From Cristatella mucedo (taxonomy: Eukaryota; Bryozoa; Phylactolaemata; Cristatellidae), in assembly GCA_009760855.2 (NCBI GenBank), contig WPIO01000005.1, positions 8,528,001-8,592,000 on the forward strand: DNA of 64,000 bases, read 5' to 3'. Positions within the stretch are counted from its first letter, which is position 1; each line of letters starts with the position of its first letter. Positions 1 to 13,000 of the stretch are shown piece after piece. The notes below the pieces were generated by a model that did not search any database, was not told the DNA's origin, and saw nothing but the letters and a program-made list of their open reading frames with translations. A program made the translations under genes and the position numbers.

Positions 1-109
1 TAAAGTTGCAGTCACGTTTTAGAATTATTTAGTCATGAGAGTCAGCTCTGCTTCTGGCGAATAACGAAGTTCTTAGAAATGCTTACTTGAGTGAATTATA
101 AATTGTTCG

Positions 110-870
110 ATATTTTAAAAATGCTTGATACTATTGATTCCCAAATCCTTTTTGAACACCCGTCATCCCAACTTGGCACTACTGGAACCGCACTGCAATG
201 GTTCAGGCCGTATCTTAGTAATTGATTGCGTGAGTTTCAACAAAAAATTATTAAGCAAGCCTCTAACGTACAGGGAACCCCAAGGTGCTGTGCTTGATTC
301 ACTTCTATTCACAATGTATATATTTACTCTTGTCCATGTAATCGCCACGCAAATTCAGGGTTTGACATTAAACTCACATGAAGTATCCACTCTTCTATCC
401 CTCTCAGCATTACAGCAATTAGAACTCTCTCGAACCTTTTGATGCAGGTTTTTGCTAACATCTACACTTATGCAGCAGCAAACTTCCTCAAATTAAATGC
501 CGACGCAAACCACTTGCTATTTACCGGCAAACCAACAGTTACTCAACAAGAGGAAAACCTAGCCTTGTAAATGAGCTTTACCAGTGCACCTACTGTAGCA
601 TCTGCACGATTACTGGGTGTCTTTTTTCAAAATGACGGTTGAATAGACTACTGCGTGCTTCACATAGTCAAGTATGCATTATTGCAGCCGTGAGCATTAG
701 AAAATTAATTCAGACCTGCTTACTAGGGATCATACGTAAAACTTGTCCAAGCATTCCGGGCATCAGGTCTCGATATCTGTAAGTCACTGCTTGCAGGTCT
801 TCGACCGTTTGAGACAAGGCGCTCATACATGCATGAAACGCAAATCAGCAGCAAGGCTTGACTGCCTTAT
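110..870 (+). mobile_element. Family A LINE (L2/CR1-like), decayed RT fragment
   Basis: Translations in shifting frames match the intact copy at 42541-44440. GTALQWFR is clear at about 185-210, followed by degraded versions of the segment around the metal-binding motifs and the NFLKLN region. Many stops and frameshifts are present and no 3' tail is seen. Confidence 0.6.
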
Positions 871-1349
871 ACGTCGATGCACAGCCGGTTAAGGAAACCT
901 CTAGCTACAAGCTTCACTACACCGTAATCGTTAAGATAAGTTAACTGGGGCCAAGGGTAAATATACCGGAAGAGTAGCTCTTTAGCCGAACTTGAAGGAG
1001 GCAAGTTTATTGCAGATATTGACTAAACCCACAAGAGAGTTTGTTATTTCGGTGCTGATAGCTCAATCACTGAAGGATTTTAATTTAGTGCTAGGGATGG
1101 CGAAATAACTTACAATGATATTAATAGATTTGTATTGCATTCTCACATAACTTAATCTTTTTCGGGCTCTTTACATGTACTCTAAAGGAGGCATTATCAG
1201 ATCGTTAGTGGTAACACACAAAATGTCAACAAGTGTAACATGGTTAAGGTGAAATGCTCAGTTTCAGCTTGAAAATGTGGTTACTGGTAGTATGTACAGA
1301 GTAATCACGCATATATAAAGGAAAAATCACAAATACCCACGAAATGCTG

Positions 1350-1900
1350 TGACACTGTGACGCAGGTCAAGAGTGAGTTCAAGGCTTTGGGTGCATGGAA
1401 AATAAAGGCCCGGTCGCCGAAAGATTTTAGGTTCTTAGGAGGTAGAGCTAAAAGTTTTAGTTTAGAAACACCGGTGGCACGATGCTCAGTCTTTTAAGGA
1501 GTAGTTCTGATGTGTAGTCTGGAGCCAGAGAGTTAAGGATCTGAAGTTAGTGGCAGAATCATGAAGAGGATACATGCTGGCTTGGAATCCAGAGCAGGTC
1601 AGCAATACGTGGTGTGACATGGCCGCTGCGACGCTCACGACAGACAAGCCTAGATTCTGAGGAGCTCTTGGCGTGAAAGCACAATAGAGAGAAGCAAGGA
1701 GGACTGGGGAGTGGTAATGCTGGAAAATAAATCAGCTTGTAAGCAGACTAGGAAAGTCACTCTACTTCTACACAGTAAGGAAATTAAGGTCGCAAAGATG
1801 TGATGTGTTGCGGCAGCCACTATGTAGACAACAGAGCAGGCGAGCTCCAGTGTTCTGCACCAGCTTCCGATGTTTCTTGGCCAAACATGCACTTCAAGTG
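1350..1900 (-). mobile_element. Family A LINE, two overlapping decayed C-terminal fragments
   Basis: Positions 1350-1660 resemble the antisense of the ORF C-terminus (the AWNSLPTCVRT and RLVCREHRSCH regions). A second, more diverged LVQNTGARL-like match lies at about 1790-1880. Both are on the minus strand and full of stops. Confidence 0.55.
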
Positions 1901-4429
1901 TAGATAATTGTAATGTTGTATTCCTAAAGTCACAACCATCGAACGAGCTCAATTATTGCACTTAAAGATAAGCAGGCCTTCATTTACGTGCGACTTTCTT
2001 TGACTTGTTTTGATGACTTTGTCTTCAGACAACAGCTGGTAGAATCCATATAAGCTTACTTGTGACTGAAAGGCACTGTAATGGTTTCAGGAAAAACTAA
2101 TTACTACTAAAACTAAGATTTTGTTGGATTTTAAGTTACCCTTGTAACAAGTTTAGTCACCAAAAGACTTTTACCAACTAGTAACATGAAAATATCACGG
2201 TGCGAATAGTACAAGATCAATTCTTTTTTGTATCACACTAAAAACTATACACTTTGAATTGCTTTATACCTTAACAGCAATTTATTTTTTCTGAGCTGTT
2301 GCGTTAACTTATTGTAGAAATTTCATTGGAGAGAATCACAATCGATCATTGTCCCATGTATTCACAATACAATTTTCAATAAAATATATGCAATAACAAT
2401 AAAAAATTTGTTCTGTCTTGGTGAAGCGAATATTTGTACACTTTCTTTGTTAATTAGACACATACCTATATCAGATTGATCTCAATCCAGTTAAATAATT
2501 GTAAAAATTAGTCCTGTATTTCTTGAGTAATTTGCCCTTGTGTTTAACTTCCGCTGTTTCAATATTTTCATTTGTTAAAGTGTTTGGTCGTGCTTTCAGA
2601 TCATGCTACCAGACAGTTAGAAATTAAGTTCTACCTTCTTTCCCAACCCTCAGTGACTCGCTAAACACAGTTATCAGCTAATGTTGCTAATATTGCTCCT
2701 GTTCCACTAACCATACCTAGTGATCCATTAAAGCTGTCGTTTTCCTTGGATGCATTGCTTGATTACGTGTGCTTGATAGAGGAGCATGCTAATAAGGTAA
2801 TCGGATGCCTTTTCATGTGCCCTTAATACAAAATGTGCAGAGTGTGTTCTTGAGTGCGTAACCATGCTTGTCTAGATGTGATTTATTGGTCATATTTATT
2901 GCACCTTCTTCTGCAGCGAGTTTTAACAAGCCTGGATAAGAACTTGGTGAAATAAAAATAATTATTATTAGTAGTAAAATTGTTTATATTAAAGTAATCA
3001 ATGGCAGCATACAACTAGTTTCCCCAAAACCATGAAAGGATATCCAGTTTTAGCTTGCAAGCATACATTGCTCATCCAGATTCATATCAGGCGTTATCCT
3101 ACATCGCTACAGTGAGTTGCATGCAGCGGAAAATAGTTTTTTTTAAGCACGAACGTACTGTAAATTTCCTGTTTGTACATGTGCATGCACATTTACGTGT
3201 GTTTTTGTGAGCTCCCAATTTAAATTTAAAAAAGCGTCGCTGAGTTCAGCAGCCTCACTTCTTTTGTCCTTAGAGTGGTGGCACATGTCAAACTCTCTTG
3301 CAATCGACTATATTTCCGGCTACAAGACTCAAATATACGAAATATGCCACGAAACCTTATGCATCACGTTAATCGTGCGATTATATGTGTTCACGCATGC
3401 TTGCCCCTGCAAGCGTGCACAGTAAAGTGGCCGTTATAAATCGACTCATGCAGCTTCTAAAGAAATGGCTGAAGATGCACAGGCTCAGAACCGATTTCAT
3501 AAACACTTAAAACTAAAAAACTCTTAAACTCTTAAAATACTACATTATACACAACTCATTAAACCTAATAAATATTAGAATTACTTCTGAAAAACTGTGC
3601 GAGAATAATAAATAAGTGTGGTCTGATTCTTTTAATCAATTTATTTTGACTTTTCATCCAATATAAAAAATGCTGAGACTGAAAGTCTGAGGCTAGATTG
3701 TCCCAGCCTTAAACTATATCTTTAAGGTCGATTTGGGGTTCTGCAGTATGGCGACCCTGTGAAATAAATTGTCACTGTGATGCTTCAGTTAACAAGAGTT
3801 GGATACCGCTTGAGTATTTGCCGAGATTTTCTTGAAGGGCTGTGAAACATAATTGCTGCACGGTAGTTACCTATTCTCATTAGCATCACTCCAAAGAGTG
3901 CAACTATGGTCATGCACTGTGATATTGACAAATTTAGGCCACATCAACAGCTGTATTCAGTAACTTCAGGAAAATGCATATGCAATTATGAAAATTACGG
4001 ACGACTATAATTCGCAGAAGAGCGTGGTTGAGTTAGACTTAGAGAGAGATGATGACCGCTCGTCTTTCACCGGAAGCTCTATTAAGGCTGCCAACTAGGC
4101 TGTTTACAAAAGGAATTTTTAAAGATACTTTCATTGGCGATATGGTTCGAAAGGACTGAGAAACTGGCTCTAAAACTGTTGCTTGTTTGGATACCCTGGC
4201 GGTCAGAACAGAAAAGCAACTACTGGCTTGCATTCTGCCACTAACCAGCAAACAGTATACACCTGAGTGATGACCCAGACTGTACTGCTTCAGAGAGAAA
4301 TTAAGATCAAGTTCGACCTCAGAATGAAAGCTTCCAATTAGGTTTCAAGATTAGAGTATTTATCCTGAGATTCATGGAAAAGTCATACCCCTTCGTGTCC
4401 TGAATATTTCAAAAAGAGTCTGCAGTGTG
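1901..4429. other. AT-rich intergenic or intronic sequence, no gene recognised
   Basis: No exon with CUB features, RNA gene or clear element was recognised. A short stretch near 2905-2975, ending in ATTATTATTA, may be a very old LINE A tail. If the CUB gene continues left, this is probably intron or the 3' flank. Confidence 0.4.
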
Positions 4430-5345
4430 GAAGGATTGGCAAAGCTACAGAAAAAGACTGACGCTCAAAATCTGGTGTGCCAGCATATCTCCTGTGGAAT
4501 CAACTCGAAATCTAGGTGTCATGTTCCAAAGTGACCTTTCGTAAGATGACCACATTAGCTCCACAGTCAAATCTGCCCACTTTCAGCTACATAAAATTGC
4601 TAAAATTCGGGCTTTTTTAGATAAAGACACCACGTCTAAGTTGGTCCATCCATTTGTGACATCCCGTCTTGACTTCAACAACTCACTGCTTACTGGCCTA
4701 CCAGCATGTGCAATCAGGCGATTGCAGCAGGTGCAAAACTCCGCTGCTAGACTTGTCTGTCGTGAGCATCGCAGTTGCCACATCACACCAATTCTCGCCG
4801 AGCTGCACTGGCTACCAGTCAAGCAACGGATTGACTTCAAGGTTTTGTCGCTCACTTTTATGTCACTTCATTCGTTGGCTCCAGCCTACCTCTCAGATCT
4901 ACTCCCCCACTAGGCCAAGCATAGTACCACCCAATTTTCGGAATCCAAGAGTTTACCAATACCTCTTACACACCTCAAATCCTTTGAAGACCGTGCATTT
5001 AGTTCGTATGCTCCCAAAGCCTGGAACTCCCTCCCGACTTGCGTCAGAATATCCCCTGACCTGACCACAACAAACTTAAAAACACACCTATTTAGGACAA
5101 CATTTAGTGGGTCCCTGTGATTCGTCCTTGATGTGCTTATGAGTGCTGACACTGTGCATGCTGCCACTAACCACATTTGCATGCTGACCCTGTGCATGTC
5201 ACCCCTAACCATGTTATTAATGTTGTTTGCTAATCAAGCATGATATTACTCATCATTCAATTACACTTCCTTTTGCAGCAAATGTAAAGCGCCTAGAAAG
5301 AGAGTGAGTTCTCTGAGGGCGCTTTATCAAGTGCATTATTCTTAT
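4430..5345 (+). mobile_element. Family A LINE, 5'-truncated copy with 3' tail
   Basis: Contains LPVKQRIDFKVLSLTF and SLAPAYLSDLLPH in one frame, continues through a frameshift to the AWNSLP region, and ends with the family tail: a GCAAATGTAAAGCGCC hairpin stretch, CTCTGAGGGCGCTTTATC and an ATTATT-type run. 5' truncation is typical of target-primed reverse transcription. Confidence 0.8.
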
Positions 5346-5625
5346 TAGATATTATAAGCCTCATAGACCAATAAACATTGGGGTCGGGACAATGGAGTTT
5401 CTTGCCACTTAATCTGCTTGCTTGCTTCAAAATAATCATGGCGACTCCGTCGATGTATCTGGCGTTAAAGATTAAGTCTCGCAAATGCGTAACGTTTGCT
5501 TGAAGGCAAGAAACTGCTATATAGTCAATAGAAACAGACGCAAAAAACTGGAAAACTGATCCGTCGAAGTTAGCTGCTGTGGCATATATGCTGTATCATT
5601 GGCACTCAATCCGGGTCGCAGTTAC

Positions 5626-5725
5626 AAAATAATAATAAAAGTAACAATGCACTTGATAAAGCACCTTCAGAGAAATCAATATCTTTCTATGTGCTTTACA
5701 TTGGCTGCAAAGGGAAATGCGATTA
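5626..5725 (-). mobile_element. Family A LINE 3' tail fragment
   Basis: Minus-strand copy of the tail (tgataaagcaccttcagag, then tgctttaca), preceded on the plus strand by an aataataat run. Immediately right, at about 5735-5800, a short plus-strand match to the DDHI-STVKSAY region adjoins it, giving two fragments in opposite orientation. Confidence 0.6.
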
Positions 5726-6857
5726 AAATAATTTATCTTTAGACAACCATATCGGCCCCACAGTGAAGTCTGATTACTTATGACATTCCATGAGTTTGGA
5801 CCTACTGTGATAGCCATATTATAAGCGTAAACGGTAAGCACATCATTTAAACATCTCATGTAGTGCCACAACTCACCAAAGGGGCTTACCGTTGGTGCAA
5901 GTCACTGCTACCGGGCTTATCTGAAATGTGCCTAGAAACTGCAACTTTGCACAACTTATCACTAATCTGTACAAGGTTGACATCGAGCAGTAAAGTGAAT
6001 ACAAGGTGCTGAACTGACTTTCGGGTCTATTTATTTTTTCTTTGACCCTACGTATCCAAAATGCATCTTAACCAGGCTATGCATATTATCATCTCTCTAT
6101 GTTTTACACATAGCTTAGCTTTTTCGCTTACTAACCTCAAGAAATATCTTTACTCCGTTTACTTTCAAAGCCTTGAAAACAATCCCGAAGGTTGTCCAGT
6201 CATGCGATGACTTTATTACATTTACAAAAAGAAATACACACAAATTCCCTAGATTTTCCCTAATTGTATCTGAAATTTACTTCATATGCTTTTGAGCGCT
6301 TACACTATGGATTTTATTTCTAGCTACTTGGAATGCTTTTGCTAAAGTATGTAAAGAGTAAAGATCTAGATTTCTTATTCCAAGAGTACTATGCAAATAC
6401 TCAAGTATAATTGCTACGATCCAGCAATCCGTAGTTATCTTGTCAAGTTAAAAACAAGCGAACAGTTTCGAATGATCTAATATAATAAAGTATTTCTTTT
6501 TTTAATGCAAATTAGATGCAAAATGAAAAGTTCCCGTGCAACAAAAACAATTCTGACGCTAAGAAATTGGATTACCCAATTTAATACTGACCACTTACTA
6601 TGCTAAAGTTCGTGAACAAGTAGGAAAAGATTAACATGATTTGTATACCGAGGAAAACCACCAGCTTTATACCTATGCCGAACCTTTTTAAACTGAGTAG
6701 CCAGCAACTGGTTTGCATGAAACATGTTCAGTTTGTGTGACATTTGGGTCAAATAGGTGTGCATGGCCGTACAATAAAGAACCTCTGTAATTATGCTTAT
6801 GCAAAGCTAAAAAACGTATTCCTCCTTCTAAATAAATGTTGTTTGCAAAGTACTTAC

Positions 6858-7083
6858 ATTTTTACAACTGTAGTATTGTCCATTGGATCGTTACTGCTGT
6901 AGAAGGTCAATATATCGTTTCTTATTTTGACTGTGTCCATGCTTAAAGTACTATCTACTTTCCAGCTTGAGTAGGAGCCTTGAAGCAGTATCCAAGTGCA
7001 TGAAATTTCATTTGGATAGTGATAGGGGTAATTCGGCGAAAGCATCGTCACCGCTGGACTTGCAGGTACTTGTATACTGCAGT
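6858..7083 (-). CDS. CUB exon M11a (first half of module 11)
   Basis: 226 nt, phase 1 in, phase 2 out; acceptor attcgttgcag, donor GTAAGTACTT. It encodes CSIQVPASPAV, a classic SPNYPYHYP and CTWILLQG. Cys3 is missing, as in M1a. No matching second half was found between 1 and 6857, so the gene probably continues beyond the left edge of the window. Confidence 0.88.
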
Positions 7084-10000
7084 CTGCAACGAATAAATCA
7101 ATGACCATCTGAAAAGATTTGAAGGCTGGATGGTATTCGGGAGGCTACCATGCATAAAAGACCTAACGTAATAGCAATCAGTTTTATTTCAGAAGTACAC
7201 AATCTGTATTTGTTGAAATTATGTTGAGTAAATTATCTTTTAGTGAAACTTTTCTAACGTGATATAAATATCCGAGGAAACCTATCTGTATCAATAGCAA
7301 TACTCTGCACTGCTATTCTTAGCCAGATCTTTGGTAAATAAGATCCTGCTGTCAGCAGGTGAATTTGAGATCTAATTACTAATTACTAATTACTCAATTT
7401 ACTAATTACTCAATTTCATATGGTTATTCCTCGCTGTCAATTACAAATTGCGAATTTACCCTCAACGTGAAATTAATAGGAGTAGTAGAAATGGTTCTCT
7501 GCTCATCGCAGACGAACACGTTAAAATGAGCACGGCAATTAAAAACTGCAACACATGGCTAGTATACGCTAGATAACAGGTTCATACGTAACAATTGCAA
7601 TATTTCAATTTCGTAAGCCTACTGAGCTCAAAACAGTCATGAGCGGCGCCTTTTTGTGAATGAACTCTGGTTTGCTTTGTAATACAATGTGCTGCTGTGC
7701 AACACAAGGAAGCACACGTAAAGCAAGCTACTCAGTGTGTATCTGAGAGCAGCCGATAAGCATGAATAAATCCTTCTTCAAGCTAAAATTTAATTGTATA
7801 TACATCATTCGTATAGCGCCATAAGTGAATTTAATCTCTATTCAAGTGCTTTACATATGCCACAAGGCTCAATCCCATGACCTCAGCCAGACCTTGATCT
7901 AATCGAGCACCTTAACCAATTTGTCAAAGCAGCTCGGCTTTGGTTGTTCACCACCCGTACGTCTCTGCCATAATCAAATAGTACGAAGAAAGCTTCTGAA
8001 AGAGTTACTCATGTATCTTTGTAACATCAAATGCATTGAATGTAGCTACGTTGGTAGCTAAATCAAGCTTCAAGGACTAAGTGGGTACTTGGTGCTGGAG
8101 AGCTTCTAAAGCTAACTCAAAGGCTAAGCCACTTGGGGGGCATACGGTAGCCGGAAGACGTCATATTTATTAGCAATGTAAAAGCGAGAATTGCAGTTGA
8201 ATCAATAGAACGGTCCTGGATGTGAATAGCACGAAAGTAACAGCTCAGGTCGACTGCAATTAATTTCTCTCACACGGCAACAGAAGAGGAGATGTCATCA
8301 GGTATGCATTATGGAAGTGAGTTGCACATTAGCTTTAACTTCAATGCTACTGAATGCAAACTATGTATTAACAAGTGCCACCGTCCGACAGTGCAAGAAA
8401 AGCTTACTAGAAGAAATTCCAGAATAAAATAAAGGTTACTCTACGAATCAGTTGTAGCTGAAACATCACATGGAATTCAGGGTGAAATTGTAAATATTTT
8501 ATAGTGAGCCTTAATCCAGCAGAGGTGTTATAACGTAGGTCATTACCATTTAGGGTCTTGACCAAACGCAATTGGGGAATCTTTTTTGAATTATGCTATA
8601 TGTATTCCTGAAGACATTTATCGTCCAGAAACTGGATCTGAATCTGCTGCAAGTTGTAACCTGCTCGAAACTTAAGGTTGACATGCAAAAAAGCACTTCA
8701 TGCGGCCTATACTATAGGGTTATTTGCCTAGATAAGTTAGTACGGCTAGTTTCTCTGTCATCAGCTTTGCTCACCATGCTGCCTGTTCGCCAGGTCATAT
8801 CTAATGGAGGGAGGATATTTTAGCCAAGATGAGTGTGCAAATTGTCCAAGAGACTTCTAATCATCTTCTCCAACAGGACCGCCTTGCTCAACGTAGGTCA
8901 GGCATGTAGGTTTTCAAGATAGAGGATTCTTCTAGCCCATCGTATCTAACCAATGAAGGCTCAACGCTAGGCTCAAGAGTCCCCGAGGTTTGAGCTGTGT
9001 CTCCTTTGCTAAAAGAGCTAGTATGGATGCCGCTTGAGCAAAGGATAGAGAGCAAAGTTCTTACGCTGACCCACAAGGCCCGCCACGGCTTAGCTCCTTC
9101 GTACCTAGCTGAACTGCTGCAACAGTTTCAACCTGTTCGTGCCCTCAGGTCCTGTGTGGACAATAAATTAGCTGTTATATTCCTCCGCTTAAAGACCGTT
9201 GGCGACAGAAGCTTTAACTCTGCAGGTCCTAGACTGTGGAACTCGCTTCCACAATTCTTACGCAACGACAACTACTCTTCTGCTGCCGACTATGGCTCAA
9301 CCTTTTCAGCGGTCCTAAGCCGCTACTTCCATGCTATTCACTACCTCAACTGCTCTCCTGACTCTGCTATGCTTCCCAATTTCTATTTGTTGCGTGAGAC
9401 GAAGTCTGTTGGCTACCGAATACGTACCGAAAGCCGCATAGGCTGTGCGTGCACTATACAAAACTCTCCTGCGTAACACCCACATAGTCTTTATGACTTT
9501 GTGGACTTACAGACAGAGATACGAGAGACTCCTGGGCGACCACTTACCGATTCCACTCTGAAGGTGGAAGATGCTGCGGCTAAGCACAAGGTGTAAATCC
9601 TCTTGTACTGAAAGCCTGACATTTAAGACTAGGCAGTAGTAGATACATTTTCACAAACTCACACGCGTTTCATATCAATCTGCCAATCTTCTTCAAGGTT
9701 GTTTCAAAATATTAGGTCCCTATGTTTTCTTGGTCAGGAGTCAATGTCCAAAGTATTTCCCAAATCAGGCTCGTCATCATGCCAACAAAGTACTTCTTCT
9801 CTAAGCCGCTTTTATCCTCGAAGTTTGTTTTAGGTGTAATAAATATCATGCTACAATCCTTTGGAGATCGTCTCTTTATTTAGTACTCTCCCAATTCCAA
9901 GACCTCACATTCAACTGACATCAGGATTTCTCCTGACGTGATGAAATTTAAGGCGGAGCTAAAGCGAAGCTGTTCCTGGCAGCTTTTTCTGGGTTCACGT

Positions 10001-13000
10001 GCATTGCCTTATGTGTCCCTGCGGATGTGTGTGAGGTTGCACATGCCGAAAACGTGTATGTTATCACTTATAAAATTGACACTCATTTTTAATGAATGCA
10101 TGTAAAGTGCCTGCTGAGAGATTTACCTATCCAAGGGTACTATTTAAGACTAATAATTATTTATTTATCACAATCATAATTAGAAAGTAATATTAAAAAA
10201 ACAAGAGTGATTTCTTCCGTTTACGGAAATTTGCTGTAGATTCTTGAATGTAAAATGAAATTTTCAGGACCTCTAAAGCCGAAATAAGCTTTAGCTGATT
10301 TAAAAGTTTCATTTATTAGGTATCAAACCAGCGTTCACAGTTATCACCACCGCTCTTGGTTTGCGATGAAGAACTTCCAGCTAAAGCATTGTATCTCCGT
10401 CTGTAAGTCCACAAAGTCATAAAGACCATGTGGGTGTTACGCAAGAGAGTTTTGTATAGCGCACTCACAGCCTAAGCGGCTTTCGGTACGCATTCGGTAG
10501 CCAACAGATTTTGTCTCACGCAACAAAGAGAAAGTGGGAAGCATAGCAGAGTTAGGAGATCAGTTGAGGTAGTGAGTAGCATAGAAGTAGCAGTTCAGGA
10601 CCGCTGAAAAAGATGTGCCACAGTCGGCAGTTGGAGAGTAGTTGTCGTTGCGTAAGAATTGTGGAAGCGAGTTCCACAGTCTAGGACCTGCAGAGCTAAA
10701 GCTTCTACACATGACCAGGTTCATAATATGCAAACGACGCCTTAAACCTGAGCGACCGACTGAGGCATAGATATTGGTAAGAAAAATTCCACGGGTCTGG
10801 CTATCACATTCAATACCTGGAGCGGTCATTCAGTCCGCTGGAGCACCAAGAACAAGTGGCTGCTGAAAGCGGTTAGTTGAACACGAAATCTAATACATCT
10901 GCTAATGAAAATGCGTACCTGTGGAGTTGAAGAACAGCTTCAGGCTGGAGCCACCGAGCGAGCTCAAAGTAGCCTTCAAGATTGCCGACGGTCCTCCATA
11001 CAGCGTTAGGGGTAACGACACTTGGCTCATCTCCTCACAATAGCTAGGCAGAAAGTAAGTTACAGTAGGGACAATTGGTAATATATCGTAGATATTACTG
11101 AACACGATTCCTCGTGGATTACGCTAAGCATTTTTATTGAAAGTTACATGGTGATATTTGGATGTGTATACTATGGCCATGTAAGCTAATAGGTGTACGT
11201 TTTTGCAATATTTAAATGGAGGCTTTGCTAAAGGCATACATTTTCTCCACAGCTATATTTGTAATGAAAAATGAATTGAAATAAAAAATTGAATGGTGGT
11301 GCGCTTATTTGGGTCATATTAAAACACACATGTGTACATGCTTACATGTAAATGGTATTTATGCATGAGGCTATATAATACAGCTTACGCATGAAAAGAA
11401 ATTACATAGATCGTCCCAGTTTCTAGAGGCTAGCAGCAGTTTATGATTTTGTGATAATTAGTAAAAGATTTTTCGGATAAAGGAGATGCTAAAGACTGAT
11501 ATAACTTAAAAGAAATAATTTTAACTGCACTTCGTGAGGATTAAACAACAGTCTTGGTGCGTTACAACTCGCAACAAAAATAACTTGTACGAGTGACTAG
11601 CGAGGTATCATGACTCAAAAAGCTTGCACAAGCGTAAATTTTAGTTGTAGGCATCGAATTCGTTGTCGTAGGCTAGAATTCTACAGAAAATTAGAGGACA
11701 TCCACGGTAAGGCGGTAGTAGAACCATAGGCTAGAAATATCGAGTGAAATAGTTTCAAGGGAGTGGTGTCCAAATCAATGTAAGAACGTGAAAGAAATAT
11801 CCGAAAAATTAATCATTTAGTTGCTCGGCCATCTTCCTTCCACTTGTCTTAAACAAAATTTAAGTAATGGAGACTGGATTAATTTACTTTATTACCCGCG
11901 AAATATGCAAGTGCTATACTGAAAGTCGCTGTTTTTACACGACGTATTCAAATTATTTTCAAGTGTTGGCAGCGATATTTGTATTGACGTATTGCCGATC
12001 TATTACGCCTGACCTATTGGTTGTGCCACTGGAAAAATGAGTCTTTTGTTGCCATTTTTGTCTTTTAAAGCAAAATTCAGCCACATATTCTATAGAGTCA
12101 GGTCTGGTTGAGTAGAAGAAGACAACAATGATGAGTCTCAGCTGTCAGATGGGGATGCCAGTTAGTAGATGGGGAACTTAATATGTTTTAGCTTACCTGT
12201 GAAGGATCTGGAGAAATGCTCTACTAAGTAACCACCAGGATTACTAGGTAGTTTTTCTGCTCGGTAGTGGTTTAGGAAAAAATCTATTTTTGACTTTACC
12301 GATAGTGGGTATCAAAGTTTTCTTGGCCATCTCAATTATGAATTCATAAGAACATGTAAGTCAGCAGCAAATATAATTTCCTCTAGTCTATAACAGACTA
12401 GTTGCTTAGTCCAGCATGTAAAATAATTTTCAAGGACGTCGGACGATGATGAGTTGTAGTATTGAATGAAGCATGGAAGTTTGGCGGATGGTCAAGTAGA
12501 AGGGCAAATTGGAAACGGCCGAGCACAGCGTGAGTATTAGGAGGCAATAATTTTCTAAACCAAAATGATTTAATTCTGCAGTTAAAAGAAAAAACTTAAC
12601 TCACAAATTAAAATGCTTCTATGATTGATTGTGATTGTGTACAAGCGTGAGAAAAACCTGGTTCAAGGGAGCAATATTTTCTATGTGTAATGGTGTAAAG
12701 GTAAGCACTGCATAATAGGACCAGAGAGATAGCAGTAAGACTTCTCTAGTTAAAGCATCGTGAAAAACCTTTAATTAGATGATTTTTTATGCTGTAACTA
12801 AAATAACCATGTGAAAAATGCTGCTCTTTATTTCAAGTATTGTGAAAAAGCCAGGACATTCAGAAAAAAAGCTGGAACTTCTGCCTGGTGAAACAAGTGG
12901 CACCTTACAGACGGAAAATCGGTCCTACTGGATAGAGAAGATGACATTAATGCGATTTTTGTACAGGAAACTTTTAAAACATAAAATTGAAATTGGGGCG

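Noticed and set aside
4039-4251. 70-codon minus-strand frame as the missing second half of module 11
   Set aside because: No xCG opening, no splice sites in phase and no closing strand pattern.
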